64,000 nt of DNA, from assembly GCF_007827975.1 (NCBI RefSeq), contig NZ_VITT01000002.1; one strand, given 5' to 3'. Below the pieces are notes generated by a model. The model worked only from the letters and a program-made list of their open reading frames with translations. It had not been told where the DNA came from and did not search any database. The position numbers were made by a program, and so were the translations under genes. Position 1 is the first letter of the stretch; every line of letters starts with the position of its first letter. This stretch comes from Nitrospirillum viridazoti (GTDB lineage Bacteria; Pseudomonadota; Alphaproteobacteria; Azospirillales; Azospirillaceae). This document shows positions 47,217 to 58,100 of the stretch, one piece after another.

Positions 47217-47432
47217 GATTGCTCCGATGCCCGCCTGGTCGCTGACGCCTTGGCCCGGGTGGTGGAGATGCCGTATGGCCAGCGCCCCTTTCGCACCCAC
47301 GTCGATCCCGCCAGCGATGGCTGCGAGATGGTGAACGGCGTGGCCGACCGGGTACGGGCCGAACTGCTGCGCCGCATCGGGTTGGAGGACATCTTGAGGC
47401 CGCACCCGTATGGCCAGCCGGGGGCGCTTTAG
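47217..47432 (+). pseudogene. 3' remnant of a short-chain dehydrogenase gene
   Basis: The reading frame encodes the C-terminal end of an SDR: RLVADALARVVEMPYGQRPF, then RTHVDPASDGCEMVNGVADR and RAELLRRIGLEDILRP. This ending is characteristic of a group of NADP-dependent SDRs, but the Rossmann fold and catalytic part are absent. An in-frame stop lies at 47184, just before the remnant, and the kinase gene starts at 47101 on the other strand. I infer a deletion remnant at a rearrangement junction. Confidence 0.6.
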
Positions 47433-47511
47433 TTGCCGCGCTGGCAGCCGGCAACCGATACCGCTACTCTCCCGCCATTTGGCATATAAGTCTGATGCTG
47501 GGAGGAAAGCG

Positions 47512-48699
47512 GTGAAGTCCCTAAACGTTCTGTCGGCGTTCATTCTGTCACTTACGGCCACCCTGGCGGCCGGCCCGGTCCTGGCCAGGGACACGGCGGC
47601 CCCCAGTGGGACGGCCCCCAGTGGGACGGCTCATGGTGGGGCGCCCAAGGTGGAGCCGGTGGCTGACATGCCCGCTGGCGCCACGGCCCTGCCGGGGCAC
47701 ATCGGCGGCCGGGTGTTGGCCGAGGGGACCGAGGGCGGTTTCCGCCGGCAATGGCCGGGCACCTATGTCGAGACCCGCTTCGTGGGGACTTCGGCCCTGT
47801 TCCGCGTCGGTCCGGGCGACGTCAGCCTGCGCATCAGCGTCGATGGCGGCGCGCCGGCGGCCCTGGTGAAGCCGAAGCCGGGCATCTATCGCGTTACGGG
47901 ATTGAAGGCGGGCGCGCACACTCTGCGCGTCGACACCGCCAGTGAAACCCAGGCGGGCCCCAGCGCCTTCGGCGGCTTCTACGCCCCGGCGGGCACCAAG
48001 CCGCTGCCCATTCCGGCCCGGGCACGGCAGATCGAGTTCATCGGCGACAGCCACACCGTGGGCTACGGCAATATCGCGGACCAGGCGGCGTTCCAGCAGA
48101 CATGCACGACGGCCGAGGTGTGGGACACAACCGATACCTCGCAGGGCATCGCGCCGCGCCTGGCCGGCCGCTACGGTGCCGATTACCAGGTGAACGCCAT
48201 TTCCGGCCGGGGCATCGTCCGCAACTACAACGGCTTCGCCGCCGACACCCTGCCGCAGGCTTACCCTTACACCCTGTTCGACCATGCCGCCCGCTATGAT
48301 GATCCGGCCTGGCATCCCCAGGTCATCGTCATCGCCCTGGGCACTAATGACTTCACCACGCCCCTGCACGCGGGGGAGAAGTGGGCCACCCGCGACGCCC
48401 TGCACGCCGATTACGAGGCGACCTACGTTGACTTCGTGAAAGCCCTGCGCGCCCACAACCCCCAGGCCTATTTCCTGCTGTGGGCGACCGACATGGCCGA
48501 TGGCGAGATCGCGGCGGAAGTGGCCAAGGTGGCGGACAAGCTGCACGCGGTCGGGGAGAACCGCCTGGCCTTCCTGCCCATGCACGACATCGCCTTCAGC
48601 GGTTGCCATTCCCATCCCAGCCTGGCCGACGACGCCAAGATCGCCAAGGCGCTGGGCGATTACATGGATGCCCATCCCGAGGTGTGGCAGGCGAAGTGA
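47512..48699 (+). CDS. CE2-like SGNH acetyl-esterase, secreted
   Basis: 395 residues from a GTG at 47512, preceded by GGAGGAAA. Signal peptide SLNVLSAFILSLTATLAAG, then a Thr/Gly-rich linker with duplicated AAPSGTAPSGTA. An N-terminal jelly-roll domain (about 70-165) precedes the SGNH domain: block I FIGDSHTVGYGN (Ser180), VIVIALGTNDF and the closing FSGCHSHPS. This two-domain layout is that of carbohydrate esterase family 2, which deacetylates xylan and glucomannan. It would complement the GH39/GH3/GH51 enzymes but is not beside them. Confidence 0.85.
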   Translation: MKSLNVLSAFILSLTATLAAGPVLARDTAAPSGTAPSGTAHGGAPKVEPVADMPAGATALPGHIGGRVLAEGTEGGFRRQWPGTYVETRFVGTSALFRVGPGDVSLRISVDGGAPAALVKPKPGIYRVTGLKAGAHTLRVDTASETQAGPSAFGGFYAPAGTKPLPIPARARQIEFIGDSHTVGYGNIADQAAFQQTCTTAEVWDTTDTSQGIAPRLAGRYGADYQVNAISGRGIVRNYNGFAADTLPQAYPYTLFDHAARYDDPAWHPQVIVIALGTNDFTTPLHAGEKWATRDALHADYEATYVDFVKALRAHNPQAYFLLWATDMADGEIAAEVAKVADKLHAVGENRLAFLPMHDIAFSGCHSHPSLADDAKIAKALGDYMDAHPEVWQAK

Positions 48700-48733
48700 C
48701 GCCGGGCGCGCCGGAGGGGGCGCCCCCGCGACC

Positions 48734-48763
48734 CGTGGAAGTTCTGAAATCAGAACTTCCACG
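48734..48763. terminator. 13-bp perfect hairpin between convergent genes
   Basis: Arms CGTGGAAGTTCTG (48734-48746) and its complement (48751-48763) with a four-base AAAT loop. It lies between the convergent esterase and SDR stops. There is no T-run; probably a bidirectional transcription end. Confidence 0.6.
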
Positions 48764-48786
48764 TTGGGCGATGGCGTGCGGCCATT

Positions 48787-49578
48787 TCACGCCAGGGTGT
48801 TGATCAGCCCGCCTTCCAGCCGGATGGCGGCGCCGTTGGTGGCGGCCGACAGGGGGCTGGCCAGGAAGGCCACCATGTTGGCGATCTCCTCCGGTTCTAT
48901 CATGCGTTGCAGCAGCGATCCGGATCGGGCGGTGGCGAAGAACTCGGCCTCCGCCTCGGCCACCGTGGCGTCCGGCTTGCTGGACACGCTGCGCAGGAAA
49001 TCCACGATGCCTTCCGACCGGGTGGGACCGGGCATCACCGAATTGACGGTCACCCGCGTGCCTTTGGTCTGGCCGGCCAGGCCGCGCGCGATGGACAACT
49101 GCGCCGTCTTGGTCATGGCGTAGTGGATCATGGCCGGATCCACCGCCAGGCCCGTCTCACTGGAGACGAAGATGACCCGGCCGTCGTTGCGGGCCAGCAT
49201 CTGCGGGAAATAGTGGCGCGTCAGGCGTACCCCGCTCATGACGTTGACGTCGAAATAGCGCTGCCAGTCCGCATCGCTGATGTCGGCGAAGGACTTGCTT
49301 TCATAGATGCCCAGGTTGTTGACCAGGATGTCCACCGACGGCACCTGGTGCAGCAGGTCGGCCGCGCCGTCGGCCGTGGTGATGTCGGCGCGCACGCCAC
49401 TTACATCGATGCCGCCGGAGGCGCGGATGCCGGCGACCGCCTGGTCCAGCTTCCGGCCGTCGCGGCCCGCAACGATGACGGCTGCCCCCTCCACCGCCAG
49501 CTTGCGGGCGATTTCCAGTCCGATGCCGGCCGTCGATCCGGTGACCAGGGCCGTCTTGCCCGCGATCTTCAGGTCCAT
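48787..49578 (-). CDS. Short-chain dehydrogenase/reductase
   Basis: 263 residues from the ATG at 49578 (AAGGAG eight bases upstream). Cofactor motif TGSTAGIG, NNLG structural motif (LVNNLGIYE), catalytic Ser in FVSSETG and Y-x-x-x-K as YAMTK; all present, so it should be active. ARKLAVEGAAVIVAGRDGRK suggests NADP preference (Arg after beta 2). Substrate unknown. It is divergent from a LysR regulator across 113 bases, the classic arrangement of a regulator with its target gene. Confidence 0.92.
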   Translation of the reverse strand: MDLKIAGKTALVTGSTAGIGLEIARKLAVEGAAVIVAGRDGRKLDQAVAGIRASGGIDVSGVRADITTADGAADLLHQVPSVDILVNNLGIYESKSFADISDADWQRYFDVNVMSGVRLTRHYFPQMLARNDGRVIFVSSETGLAVDPAMIHYAMTKTAQLSIARGLAGQTKGTRVTVNSVMPGPTRSEGIVDFLRSVSSKPDATVAEAEAEFFATARSGSLLQRMIEPEEIANMVAFLASPLSAATNGAAIRLEGGLINTLA

Positions 49579-49691
49579 GACCCATACTCCTTCCATCACG
49601 TCCCGATGACGTTTCGACGCCAAATCTAGGCACCGATCGGCGGTGGGAGTATGGAGTATGGAAGAACAATATCTATGAATGGCAGGATCAA

Positions 49692-50609
49692 ATGGCGCGG
49701 CTGCAGATGGACCGCTCCGGCGAGATGGAGGTGTTCGTCCGCGTTGTCCGGGAAGGGGGCTTTTCCGCTGCCGCCCGCACCCTGGACCTGACGCCGTCCG
49801 CCGTCAGCAAGCTGATCGCCCGGCTGGAGGCGCGGCTGGGTGCCCGCCTGCTGACTCGCACCACGCGGGCGCTGACCCTGACGGATGAGGGGCGAAGGTA
49901 CCTGCAGGCGGCGGAGCGGGCCTTGCGCGCCCTGGACGACGCCGACCAGGCGGTGGGATCTGGCACCGTGCGCGGCCGGCTCGTCATCAACGCCTCCGTC
50001 CCCTTCGGCACGCATGTGCTGGCGCCCGCCCTTCCGGCCTTCCTGGCGCGCCATCCCGAGTTGACCATCGATCTCAGCTTCACCGACGACGTGGTGAACC
50101 TGCTGGCGCAGAAGGCCGACCTGGCCTTCCGCGTGGGCACGCTGCCCGACAGCGCCCTGGTGGCGCGCAAGCTGGGGCAGAGTCGCCGGGTGATCTGCGC
50201 CGCCCCCGATTACCTGGCCCGACATGGCACGCCGCGAACGCCGGCCGACTTGGCCCAGCACAACTGCCTGGGCTTCAATTTCCGCCGCAGCCGCGTAGGC
50301 TGGCCCTTCCGGGAGGACGGCCGCGAGGTGGAGGTGCCGGTGGCCGGCAGCCTGCTGGTGAACAATGGCGAGACCCTGCGACAAATTGTCCTGAGTGGCG
50401 TCGGGTTGGGGCGCCTCAGCCGCTGGCATGTGGCTGAAGCCATGGCGCGGGGGGAACTGGTGCCTGTGTTGGAAGCCTACAATCCCGGCGATCTGGAAAC
50501 GGTCAACGCCGTATATGTCGGCGGTGGCCAAGTGCCTCGCCGGGTGCGCGCTTTTATCGACCACATGGTCGCGGTGGTGGCGGCGTCGGCGTTGTTCGCG
50601 GGAGGCTGA
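49692..50609 (+). CDS. LysR-family transcriptional regulator
   Basis: 305 residues. The N-terminal winged helix (MEVFVRVVREGGFSAAARTL, LTPSAVSKLIARLEARLG, LLTRTTRALTLTDEG) is followed by the periplasmic-binding-like effector domain, ending at FIDHMVAVV. It is of the CrgA/AaeR-like group often located next to oxidoreductases. Divergent transcription suggests that it controls the SDR gene; effector unknown. Confidence 0.93.
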   Translation: MARLQMDRSGEMEVFVRVVREGGFSAAARTLDLTPSAVSKLIARLEARLGARLLTRTTRALTLTDEGRRYLQAAERALRALDDADQAVGSGTVRGRLVINASVPFGTHVLAPALPAFLARHPELTIDLSFTDDVVNLLAQKADLAFRVGTLPDSALVARKLGQSRRVICAAPDYLARHGTPRTPADLAQHNCLGFNFRRSRVGWPFREDGREVEVPVAGSLLVNNGETLRQIVLSGVGLGRLSRWHVAEAMARGELVPVLEAYNPGDLETVNAVYVGGGQVPRRVRAFIDHMVAVVAASALFAGG

Positions 50610-50847
50610 CATATCCCCGCCCTTTCACCGGCGGCTTTGTCTTTAATCCTTCCTTGCCCCGATTACCTCTTGCTCACCCGCCATTGGATCGGTGCCCAGC
50701 GGGTCGATGATGCAGGAACCGCCGCGGATCAGCACAGTGGACGGGGCGTCGCGGTGCGCCTGGGCTTGGGCGCTTCCGCGACCCGTGGATCTGGCGCAAA
50801 GCCTGCGCATCGTGGCGGACCTGCTGGGTCAGCCGCCGGCCATGTCC

Positions 50848-51189
50848 TCACTGGTGGTGTGACGCGGCCTCGCCGATGTGGATGGCCAGCCAGACGGTGG
50901 GCTGGCCGGGGTCCGTGTAGGTCACCCGGTGGCTGGTGTTGGCCGGGATGAACAAATGGTCGCCAGGCAGCAGGGCCGTCTCCCGGCCCGCCATCTCCAC
51001 CCGCGCGGCTCCGGCCAGCACCAGCACCCACTCGTCGTGTGCCTGGCAGTAGGGCCGATCGATCGGTGTCGTCTGCCCATGCGAGACGATCTGCTCGATG
51101 CGGCAACCCGGGCGGCGCAGGATGTCCCTGAACCGCTCCTCCTCCACGGCGGAGGGCAGGGCGGTCAGTAGGTTGCCGATAATGTCCAT
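50848..51189 (-). CDS. Small cupin-domain protein
   Basis: 113 residues from the ATG at 51189; an ATG at 51204 is equally possible because neither has a good ribosome site. The single cupin barrel shows RPYCQAHDEWVLVLAGAARVE and LLPGDHLFIPANTSHRVTYT, i.e. the two cupin motifs, with His/Asp/Glu and the late His as possible metal ligands. Function unknown; members stabilise sugars or bind small metabolites. It lies 134 bases downstream of the SapC gene and is separated from it by a terminator. Confidence 0.85.
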   Translation of the reverse strand: MDIIGNLLTALPSAVEEERFRDILRRPGCRIEQIVSHGQTTPIDRPYCQAHDEWVLVLAGAARVEMAGRETALLPGDHLFIPANTSHRVTYTDPGQPTVWLAIHIGEAASHHQ

Positions 51190-51264
51190 CGGAGGCGATC
51201 CCATCGTGATGCGGTGGGCGTGTATTCTGTCGGCGCGCCGGGTGGACGGCAACCGGCGGATATG

Positions 51265-51297
51265 AAAACGGCGGCCACGGGATGATCCGGGCCGCCG
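51265..51297 (-). terminator. Rho-independent terminator after SapC gene 2
   Basis: On the minus strand an 8-bp stem CGGCGGCC/GGCCGCCG (51297-51290, 51276-51269) followed by TTTT. It lies 27 bases after the SapC stop. Confidence 0.75.
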
Positions 51298-51323
51298 CTT
51301 CTTTTAAGGCTTAAGGCGCTGCG

Positions 51324-52058
51324 TCAGTTGGTCGCCGGGCGCTGCGAGGTGCGGTCCACCAGGCCGGCCCAGTTGCTGACCGAGATGAAGTGGGCATAGG
51401 CCAGGGCCAGCCAGCCGCGCTCGCGCCAGCGCTGGAAGTCCTCGGCCGGCAGCTGGTTGAACCGGGATTCGTCGATGACCTTGAAGCCGGCCAGGCTCAG
51501 CTTCTGGCCGTCCTTCAGGGTGACGTCGGCGCGGTTCTCCACCAGCAGGTCGGCCTTGATCAGGGCCTCCACGAATTCGGTGGTGGCGTTGTAGTAGCCC
51601 TGGTAGTCGCTGCAGAAGGCCAGGGCGTTGCGGGTCACCTCGGTGGGCTGGCCGCCCTCGAAAAGCTTGTTGGGGCCGCCATGGCTGAGGCTGGTGGCCG
51701 CCTCGTCGATGCACAGGGTGAACTCCGCCTTCTCGCGGTTTTCCAGGAAGATGAAGGGATAGCGGCGGACATAGGCGGGGATGTAGGCGCCGGCTTCCCA
51801 GGCGCCGTCGGTGCCGACGAACAGGTTCTCGCCGTTGCGCATGCCCAGCAGGGCCACGGCCTGGGGCGGGGCGCCATCCAGGAACAGGATGGGGTAGTGC
51901 TTGCAGGCCAGCGTGAACTCCGCCGCGATCACGGGGACGGAGTTGGAACCGGCGGCGAACTGGTAGCCGGCGGCGGGCGCCAGCGACAGATCGCCGTCAC
52001 GCTCCGCGGCCAGGGGGCGGGGGCGCTGGTAGAAGGCGGGAAGGGTCTGCGTGCTCAT
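51324..52058 (-). CDS. SapC-family protein 2
   Basis: 244 residues. Shares with copy 1 the pattern FTLACKHYPILFLDGAPPQA, VALLGMRNGENLFV, YIPAYVRRYPFIFLENREKA and FTLCIDEAA, but overall identity looks low, so it is not a recent duplicate. It starts only 77 bases after the stop of the giant repeat protein, on the same strand, and ends at a terminator, so the two are probably co-transcribed. Function unknown; the arrangement suggests a role connected with a surface protein. Confidence 0.88.
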   Translation of the reverse strand: MSTQTLPAFYQRPRPLAAERDGDLSLAPAAGYQFAAGSNSVPVIAAEFTLACKHYPILFLDGAPPQAVALLGMRNGENLFVGTDGAWEAGAYIPAYVRRYPFIFLENREKAEFTLCIDEAATSLSHGGPNKLFEGGQPTEVTRNALAFCSDYQGYYNATTEFVEALIKADLLVENRADVTLKDGQKLSLAGFKVIDESRFNQLPAEDFQRWRERGWLALAYAHFISVSNWAGLVDRTSQRPATN

Positions 52059-52135
52059 CTCTGTTCCAAATCCAAATCAGGTTGCTCATGCCGCCGAGAG
52101 GGTGGTGGTGCGGGATCGCCCGCGCTGCCCGGACC

Positions 52136-55100
52136 TCAGCGGGGGGTGTTTTCCTCGGTGGTACCGGTCGTGGTCAGCGGCGTGGAGGGGGTGTTGACAC
52201 CGGCCGGGGTCGGGGTGGTGCCTGAGGTGGTCAGCACCGACGGTTGGGCGCTGGCGCCCACCACGCTGTTGCCGCCGGCCGACAGGACCTGCGGTGAGAC
52301 GTAGGCGGACAGGGCGTCCGGCGTGATGCCGGTGTTGGACACCGTGCCGGTGAACAGCGCGGTGACGCCCGGCGTGCTGGGCACCGGCACCTTGGCCACC
52401 ACCGTCGCCGCCACGGTGCTGACCGTGTCGGTCGGGCCCCAGGGCGTGTCGTTGATGAACCACGGCGCCCCCTTCAGCGGGCTGTCGATGGCGCCGGCCG
52501 CCAGCGACTGCTGCTTGGACGCCACCGTGCCGTACATCTTGGCGGAGGCGGCCGTGGGCACCTTCAGGCTGGCGACGACGATGGTCTGCGTGGGCAGGCC
52601 GTTGGCGATGCCGATGCGTTGCGCCCCCGTGCCCGACGCCATGGTCAGGGCCGTGGTCGGGCCCTGCAGGCCCACCATGGTGATGTCGCCGTTGGTGGTG
52701 ATGCTGGCGGTGCCGGCCGGCAGCGTCGCCACCGTGGCGAAGGTGATGGGGCCGCTGGTGACGGTGATGGTGGCCGGCAGCAGGAAGCTGGCGCCGCCCG
52801 TCTGGGCGAAGCCCGCCGCCGCCGACACGTTGGCGGCACTGGCGAAGCGGATCGCCCCGTCGGCCTTGGTGTCGTTCAGCGCGATGGCGCCGCCGGTGGC
52901 CGAGACCGCCTGGTCGAAGACGAAGCCGTTGCCCGCCAGTTGCAGGCCGCCGTTGCCGTCCGCCACCAGGGTGCCGTGGAAGGTGGTGACGTCGCCCGCC
53001 GCCGTTTCGATCAGGCTGCTCACCCTCACCGCCTGGGCGAAGGTGGCCTTGCCCTTGGCCGACAGGGTCAGCGCACCCAGCGGACCGGTGCCGCCGACGG
53101 CACCCGACGCCTGGATGGCGTCGCCCGCCACCAGGTTCAGGGCGACCCGGCTGGCACTGTCCACCGTGCCGCCGAACACCAGCGAGGCGCCGGTGCTGGT
53201 CAGGCCCTGATCGGCGGCCACCGAAACGGCGCCGGCGTAGGTTTGCGCGCCGGTGGTGACGATGTTGCCGCCGTTCAGGCCGCTGCTGCCGCTGACCGAC
53301 AGGCTCTTCAGCGCCTGGTTGGCACCGATGGCGCCACTGAGGATGGCGTTGCCCGCCAGGGTCAGCGCCTGGGCGCCATCGACGCCACCCGTCAGGATCA
53401 GGGTGGCGCCGGTCAGGACCGTGTCGCTGCCCAGGGTCAGGGCGCCGTTGTAGGCCTGGTCGCCGGTGGTGGTGACGGACGCGTTGGTCAGCGTGGCCGG
53501 GCCGGTCACCGACACCTGGCGCAGGGCGGTGGTGGCGCCCAGCGCATCGCTGGCGATCAGCGTGCCGGCCACGGTCAGGCCCTGGTCGCCGGCGGTCTTG
53601 GCGTCCGCCCCCTGCGACAGGGTGACGGTGGTGCCGGTCAGCACCGTGTCCGCCCCCAGCACCGCGCGCTCGCCAAAGGTCTGCGCGCCGGTGGTGGTGA
53701 CACTGCCGCCGTTGAGGAACAGCGAGCCCGGGGTGTCGGTGGTCACCGACGTGGCCCGCACGGCACCGCCGAAGGTGGTGGCGCCGCTGGTGGTGACCGC
53801 CAGGGTGCCCAGCGTGCCACCCACGCCGCCGATGGCACCGGTGAAGGTGACGTCGCCGCCGGCGGCGTTGACCACCAGCGCGCCGCCGTTGTTCAACGCC
53901 GCGAAGGTGACGGCGCCGTGACCGGTGCTGAGGGTGCTGTCGCCCGCGAGGGTGGCGGGGCCGGTGAACGCGATGTCGCCGCCGCTGGTGGTGATGAACA
54001 AGGTCTTGGTGGCGACGGTGCCCGCCTGTACCCGACCGCCGTTGCTGGTGACCGTGGCGGTGCCGGTCAGGGCCAGGGTGCCCAGGGCGATATCGCCGCC
54101 CGTGGTGCTGACGGTCAGGTCGCCGACGCCGTTGGCGCCAGTGCCCAGGGTGATGCCGCTATCGGCCGCCAGGACGCTGCCGCCGGCCACGCTTACCAGG
54201 CCGGTGTAGGTCTGCTGGCCGGCGCGGATGGCGCCGCCGTTCAGGGTGGTGGCGCCGGTCACGGTCAGGCTGGCGAAGGCGGCGTTGGCGCCGATGTCGC
54301 CCGTCAGGCTGGCGTCACCCTGGATGGTCAGCGCGGGCGCCACCTCCAGGTTCGCCGCCGCGTCGGCGCCGGCGGCCAGGATGACCAGGCTGCCGCTCAG
54401 GACGGTGGTGCCGCCCATGACCGCCCGCTCGCCATAGCTCTGGATGCCGGTGGTGTCGATGCTGCCGCCGTTGATCGCCAGCGTGCCGGCGGCGTCGGTG
54501 GTGACGCTGGCCGCCGTAACCGCGCCGGTGAAGGTGGTGGCCCCGCCCGTGGTGACGCTCAGGTTGCCCAGGCGGGTGGTGCCGCCCACCGCACCGGTGA
54601 AGGTGACATCGGCGGTGCCGGCGGTGATGGTCAGCGCCTGGGTGCCGTCCACGGTGCCGGTGAAGGCGACCGCCCCGCCGCTGCCCAGGCGGGTGTCACC
54701 CGCCAGGGTGACGGCGCCGTCGTAGGTCTGCGCGCCGGCCGTGGTCACGCTGCCTTTCAGGGCTGCGGTGCCGGTGACCGACAGGCCATTCAGGGCTGTG
54801 GTGCCGCCGAAGGCGCCGGTCAGCACGGTGTTGCCCACCAGGATCAGCGACTGGCCACCGGCGGCGACGCCATTGGCGCCGGCCGCCAGGGTGATGGTCC
54901 CGGCCGTGCTGGTCAGGGTGGTGTCGGCGGCCAGGGTGACGGCGCCAGCATAGGTCTGGTCGCCGGTGGTGGTGACCGACGGGTCGCCGAACAGGGTGGT
55001 GCCGCTGACGCGGACGGTGTTCAGCGCCGTGGTGCCGCCCACCGCTTGGTCCATCACGGCGTTGCCGACGATGGCCAGGGACTGGCCGCCGGGCGTCTGG

Positions 55101-58100
55101 GCGTCCAGCGCGCCGGACAGGGTGACGGTGCTGCCGGTTAGGACGGTATCGGCGCCGAGGGTGACGGTGCCGCCGTAGGTCTGGGTTCCGGTGGTGTCGA
55201 TGCTGCCGCCGTTGAGCACCAGGGCTGTGCCGGTTCCGGTGGTGACGCTGGCGGCGGCGACCGTGCTGGTGACGGTGGTGGTGCCGCTGCCGTTGATGGT
55301 CAGGTTGCTCAGGCGGGTGGTGCCGCCCACGGCCTTGGTGAGGAAGACGCTGCCGCTGCCGGCGTTGATGGTCAGCGCATGGGCCCCGTCCAGCGTGCCG
55401 AAGCCGATGGAACCGCCATCGGTCGTGGCCAACGTGGTGTCGGCCCCCAGGACGGCGGCGACGTTGTAGCTCTGCGCGCCGCTGGTGGTGACGGCGCCAC
55501 CGTTCAGGGTGGCGGTGCCGATGTTGACTGACAGGCGGGACAGGGCGGTGGTGCCGCCCACGACGCCGTTGAACACGCCGTTGGCGTTGACGGCCAGGAT
55601 GTAGGCGCCGTCCAGCGTACCGCCGAAGGTCACGGTGTCGCCGGCCAACGTGGCGGCCCCGCCCAGGACGACGGCGCCCTGGTAGTTCTGCACGCCGGTG
55701 GAGCGGACGTTGTGGCCGTTCAGCAAGGTGGCGCCGCTGACCGTCAAGGTGGTCAGCTTGGTGGTAAGGCCAACACCCGCGTTCAACACCGCGTCGCCGG
55801 TGATGGTCAGGGCATGCGCGCCATCGACCGTGCCGTTCAGGGTGACGGTAGTGCCCTTCAGCACGGTGTCGGTGCTGAGCGGCAGGGCCTCGCCGTAGGT
55901 CTGGTCGCCGGTGGTGTCGACGTTGCCGCCGTTGATGGCCAGGGTGCCGGCGGCATTGGTGGTGACGCTGGCGGCCTTGACGGCGCTGGTGAAGGTGGTG
56001 GCGCCGCCGCTGGTGACCGTCAGGTCGCCCAGGCGGGTGGTGCCGCCCACCACGCCGGTCAGCGTGACGTTGCCGGTGCCGGTGGTCAGCGTCAGGGCGT
56101 GGGCGCCGTCCAGCGTGCCGCCGAAGGTGACGGCGCCGTTGGTGGTGGTCAGGGTGGTATCGGTGCCCAGGGTGGCGGCCCCGGTGTAGCTCTGCGCCCC
56201 CGTGGTGGTGACGCTGCCACCGTTCAGGGCCGAGGCGCCGCTGACCGACAGGCCGGTCAGGGTCGTGGTGCCGCCGACGGCGCCGCCGAACACGGCGTTG
56301 CCGGTGACGGCCAGGCTGGCCAGCCCGTCCAGGGTGCCGGTGAAGGTGACGGTGCTGCCGGTCAGGGCGGCGTTGCCGCCCAGCAGGACGGCGCCGGTGT
56401 AGCCCTGGGTACCGGTGGTCTTGATGACGCCGCCGTTCACGATGGTGTCGCCGCTGACCGAGACGGAGGTGAGCGCGGTGACGGCGCCGACGGTCTCGTT
56501 GAAGGCGGCGTCGCCGGTGACGGTCAGGGCATGCGTGCCGTCGACCGTGCCGTTCAGGGTGACGCTGGTGGCCTTCAGGGTGGTGTCGGCGGCCAGGGTC
56601 ACGGCCTCGCCATAGGCTTGGGCGCCCGTGGTGTCGACACTGCCGCCGGCCAGGGTCACGCCGCCATCCAGGTCGGTGGTCAGGCTGGCGGCCTTGACGG
56701 CGGCGTTGATCGCCAAGGTGCCGCTGTTGTTGACCGTCAGGGCGCCAAGGCGGGTGGTGCCGCCCACGGTACCGGTGAAGGTGACGGTGCCGCTGCCGGC
56801 GGTGATGGTCAGGGCCTGGGCTCCATCCAGCGTGCCGTCGAAGGTGACGGCGGCGTTGGTGGTGGTCAGGCTGGTGTCGGCGCCCAGGGTGGCGGCCCCG
56901 CTGTAGGTCTGGCCACCCGTGGTCTTGATGCCGCCGCCGTTCAGGGCGGTGGTGCCGCTGACCGACAGGCTGCCCAGGGCATGGGTCGCGCCCACCGCGC
57001 CGTTCAGCACGGCGTTGCCGGTGACGGTCAGGGCGTGCGTGCCGTCGACCGTGCCGTTCAGCGTGACGGTCGTGGCCTTCAGGGTGGTGTCCACGCCCAC
57101 GACGACGGCGTCGTTGTAGGTCTGGGCGCCCATGGTGTCGACGTTGCCGAACAGGTCGGTGGCGCCGCCGGCGTCGGTGGTCAGGCTGGTGGCCTTGACC
57201 ATCGCGCCGAGGGTGGCGGTGCCGCTGCCGTTGATGGTCAGGGCGCCCAGGCGGGTGGTGCCGCCCACGGCGTTGCCCAGAATGACGTTGCCGCTACCGG
57301 TGCTGATGGTCAGGGCGTGGGCGCCGTCCACCATGCCCGTGACGATGACGGTGTTGTTGCTGGTGGCCAGGGTGGTGTCGGCGCCCAGCGTGATGTCGCC
57401 GCTGTAGGTCTGGGTGCCGGTGGTGGTGACGGTGCCGCCGTTCAGCGCGCTGGCGCCGCCGACCGACAGGTTGGCCAAGGCCGTGGTGCCGCCCACCGAA
57501 CCGCCAAAGCGGGCGTCACCGGTGATGGCCAGGGTCTTGGCGCCGTCCAGGGTGCCGCCGAAGCCGGCGCTGCTGGCCGTCAGGGTGGTATTGGCGCCCA
57601 GGGTGGTGGCCCCGGTGTAGGTCTGTGCCCCCCAGGTGCCGACGGCGCCGCCGTTGATGGTGGTCGTGCCGCTGACGGACAGGCTGCTCAGGAAACTGTT
57701 GCCGCCCACGGCGCCGTTCAGCACGGCATTGCCGGTGATGGTCAGGGCCTGGTTGTTGTTCACCGGGCCGTTGAAGGTCACGGTCCTGGCCCTCAGCACG
57801 GTGTCGGTGCTGAGCGGCAGGGCCTCGCCGTAGGTCTGGTCGCCGGTGGTGTCGATGCTGCCGCCGTTGATGGCCAGGGTGCCGGCGGCATTGGTGATGA
57901 CGCTGGCGGCCTTGACGGCGCTGGTGAAGGTGGTGGCGCCGCCGCTGGTGACCGTCAGGTCGCCCAGGCGGGTGGTGCCGCCCACCACGCCGGTCAGCGT
58001 GACGTTGCCGGTACCGGTGGTCAGCGTCAGGGCGTGGGCGCCGTCCAACGTGCCGCCGAAGGTGACGGCGCCGTTGGTGGTGGCCAGGGTGGTATCGGCG

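Noticed and set aside
50637..50847. Possible gene remnant between LysR and the cupin (frame ending VDLAQSLRIVADLLGQPP, stop near 50860)
   Set aside because: The short tail looks coding, but no family could be recognised and no start is visible.
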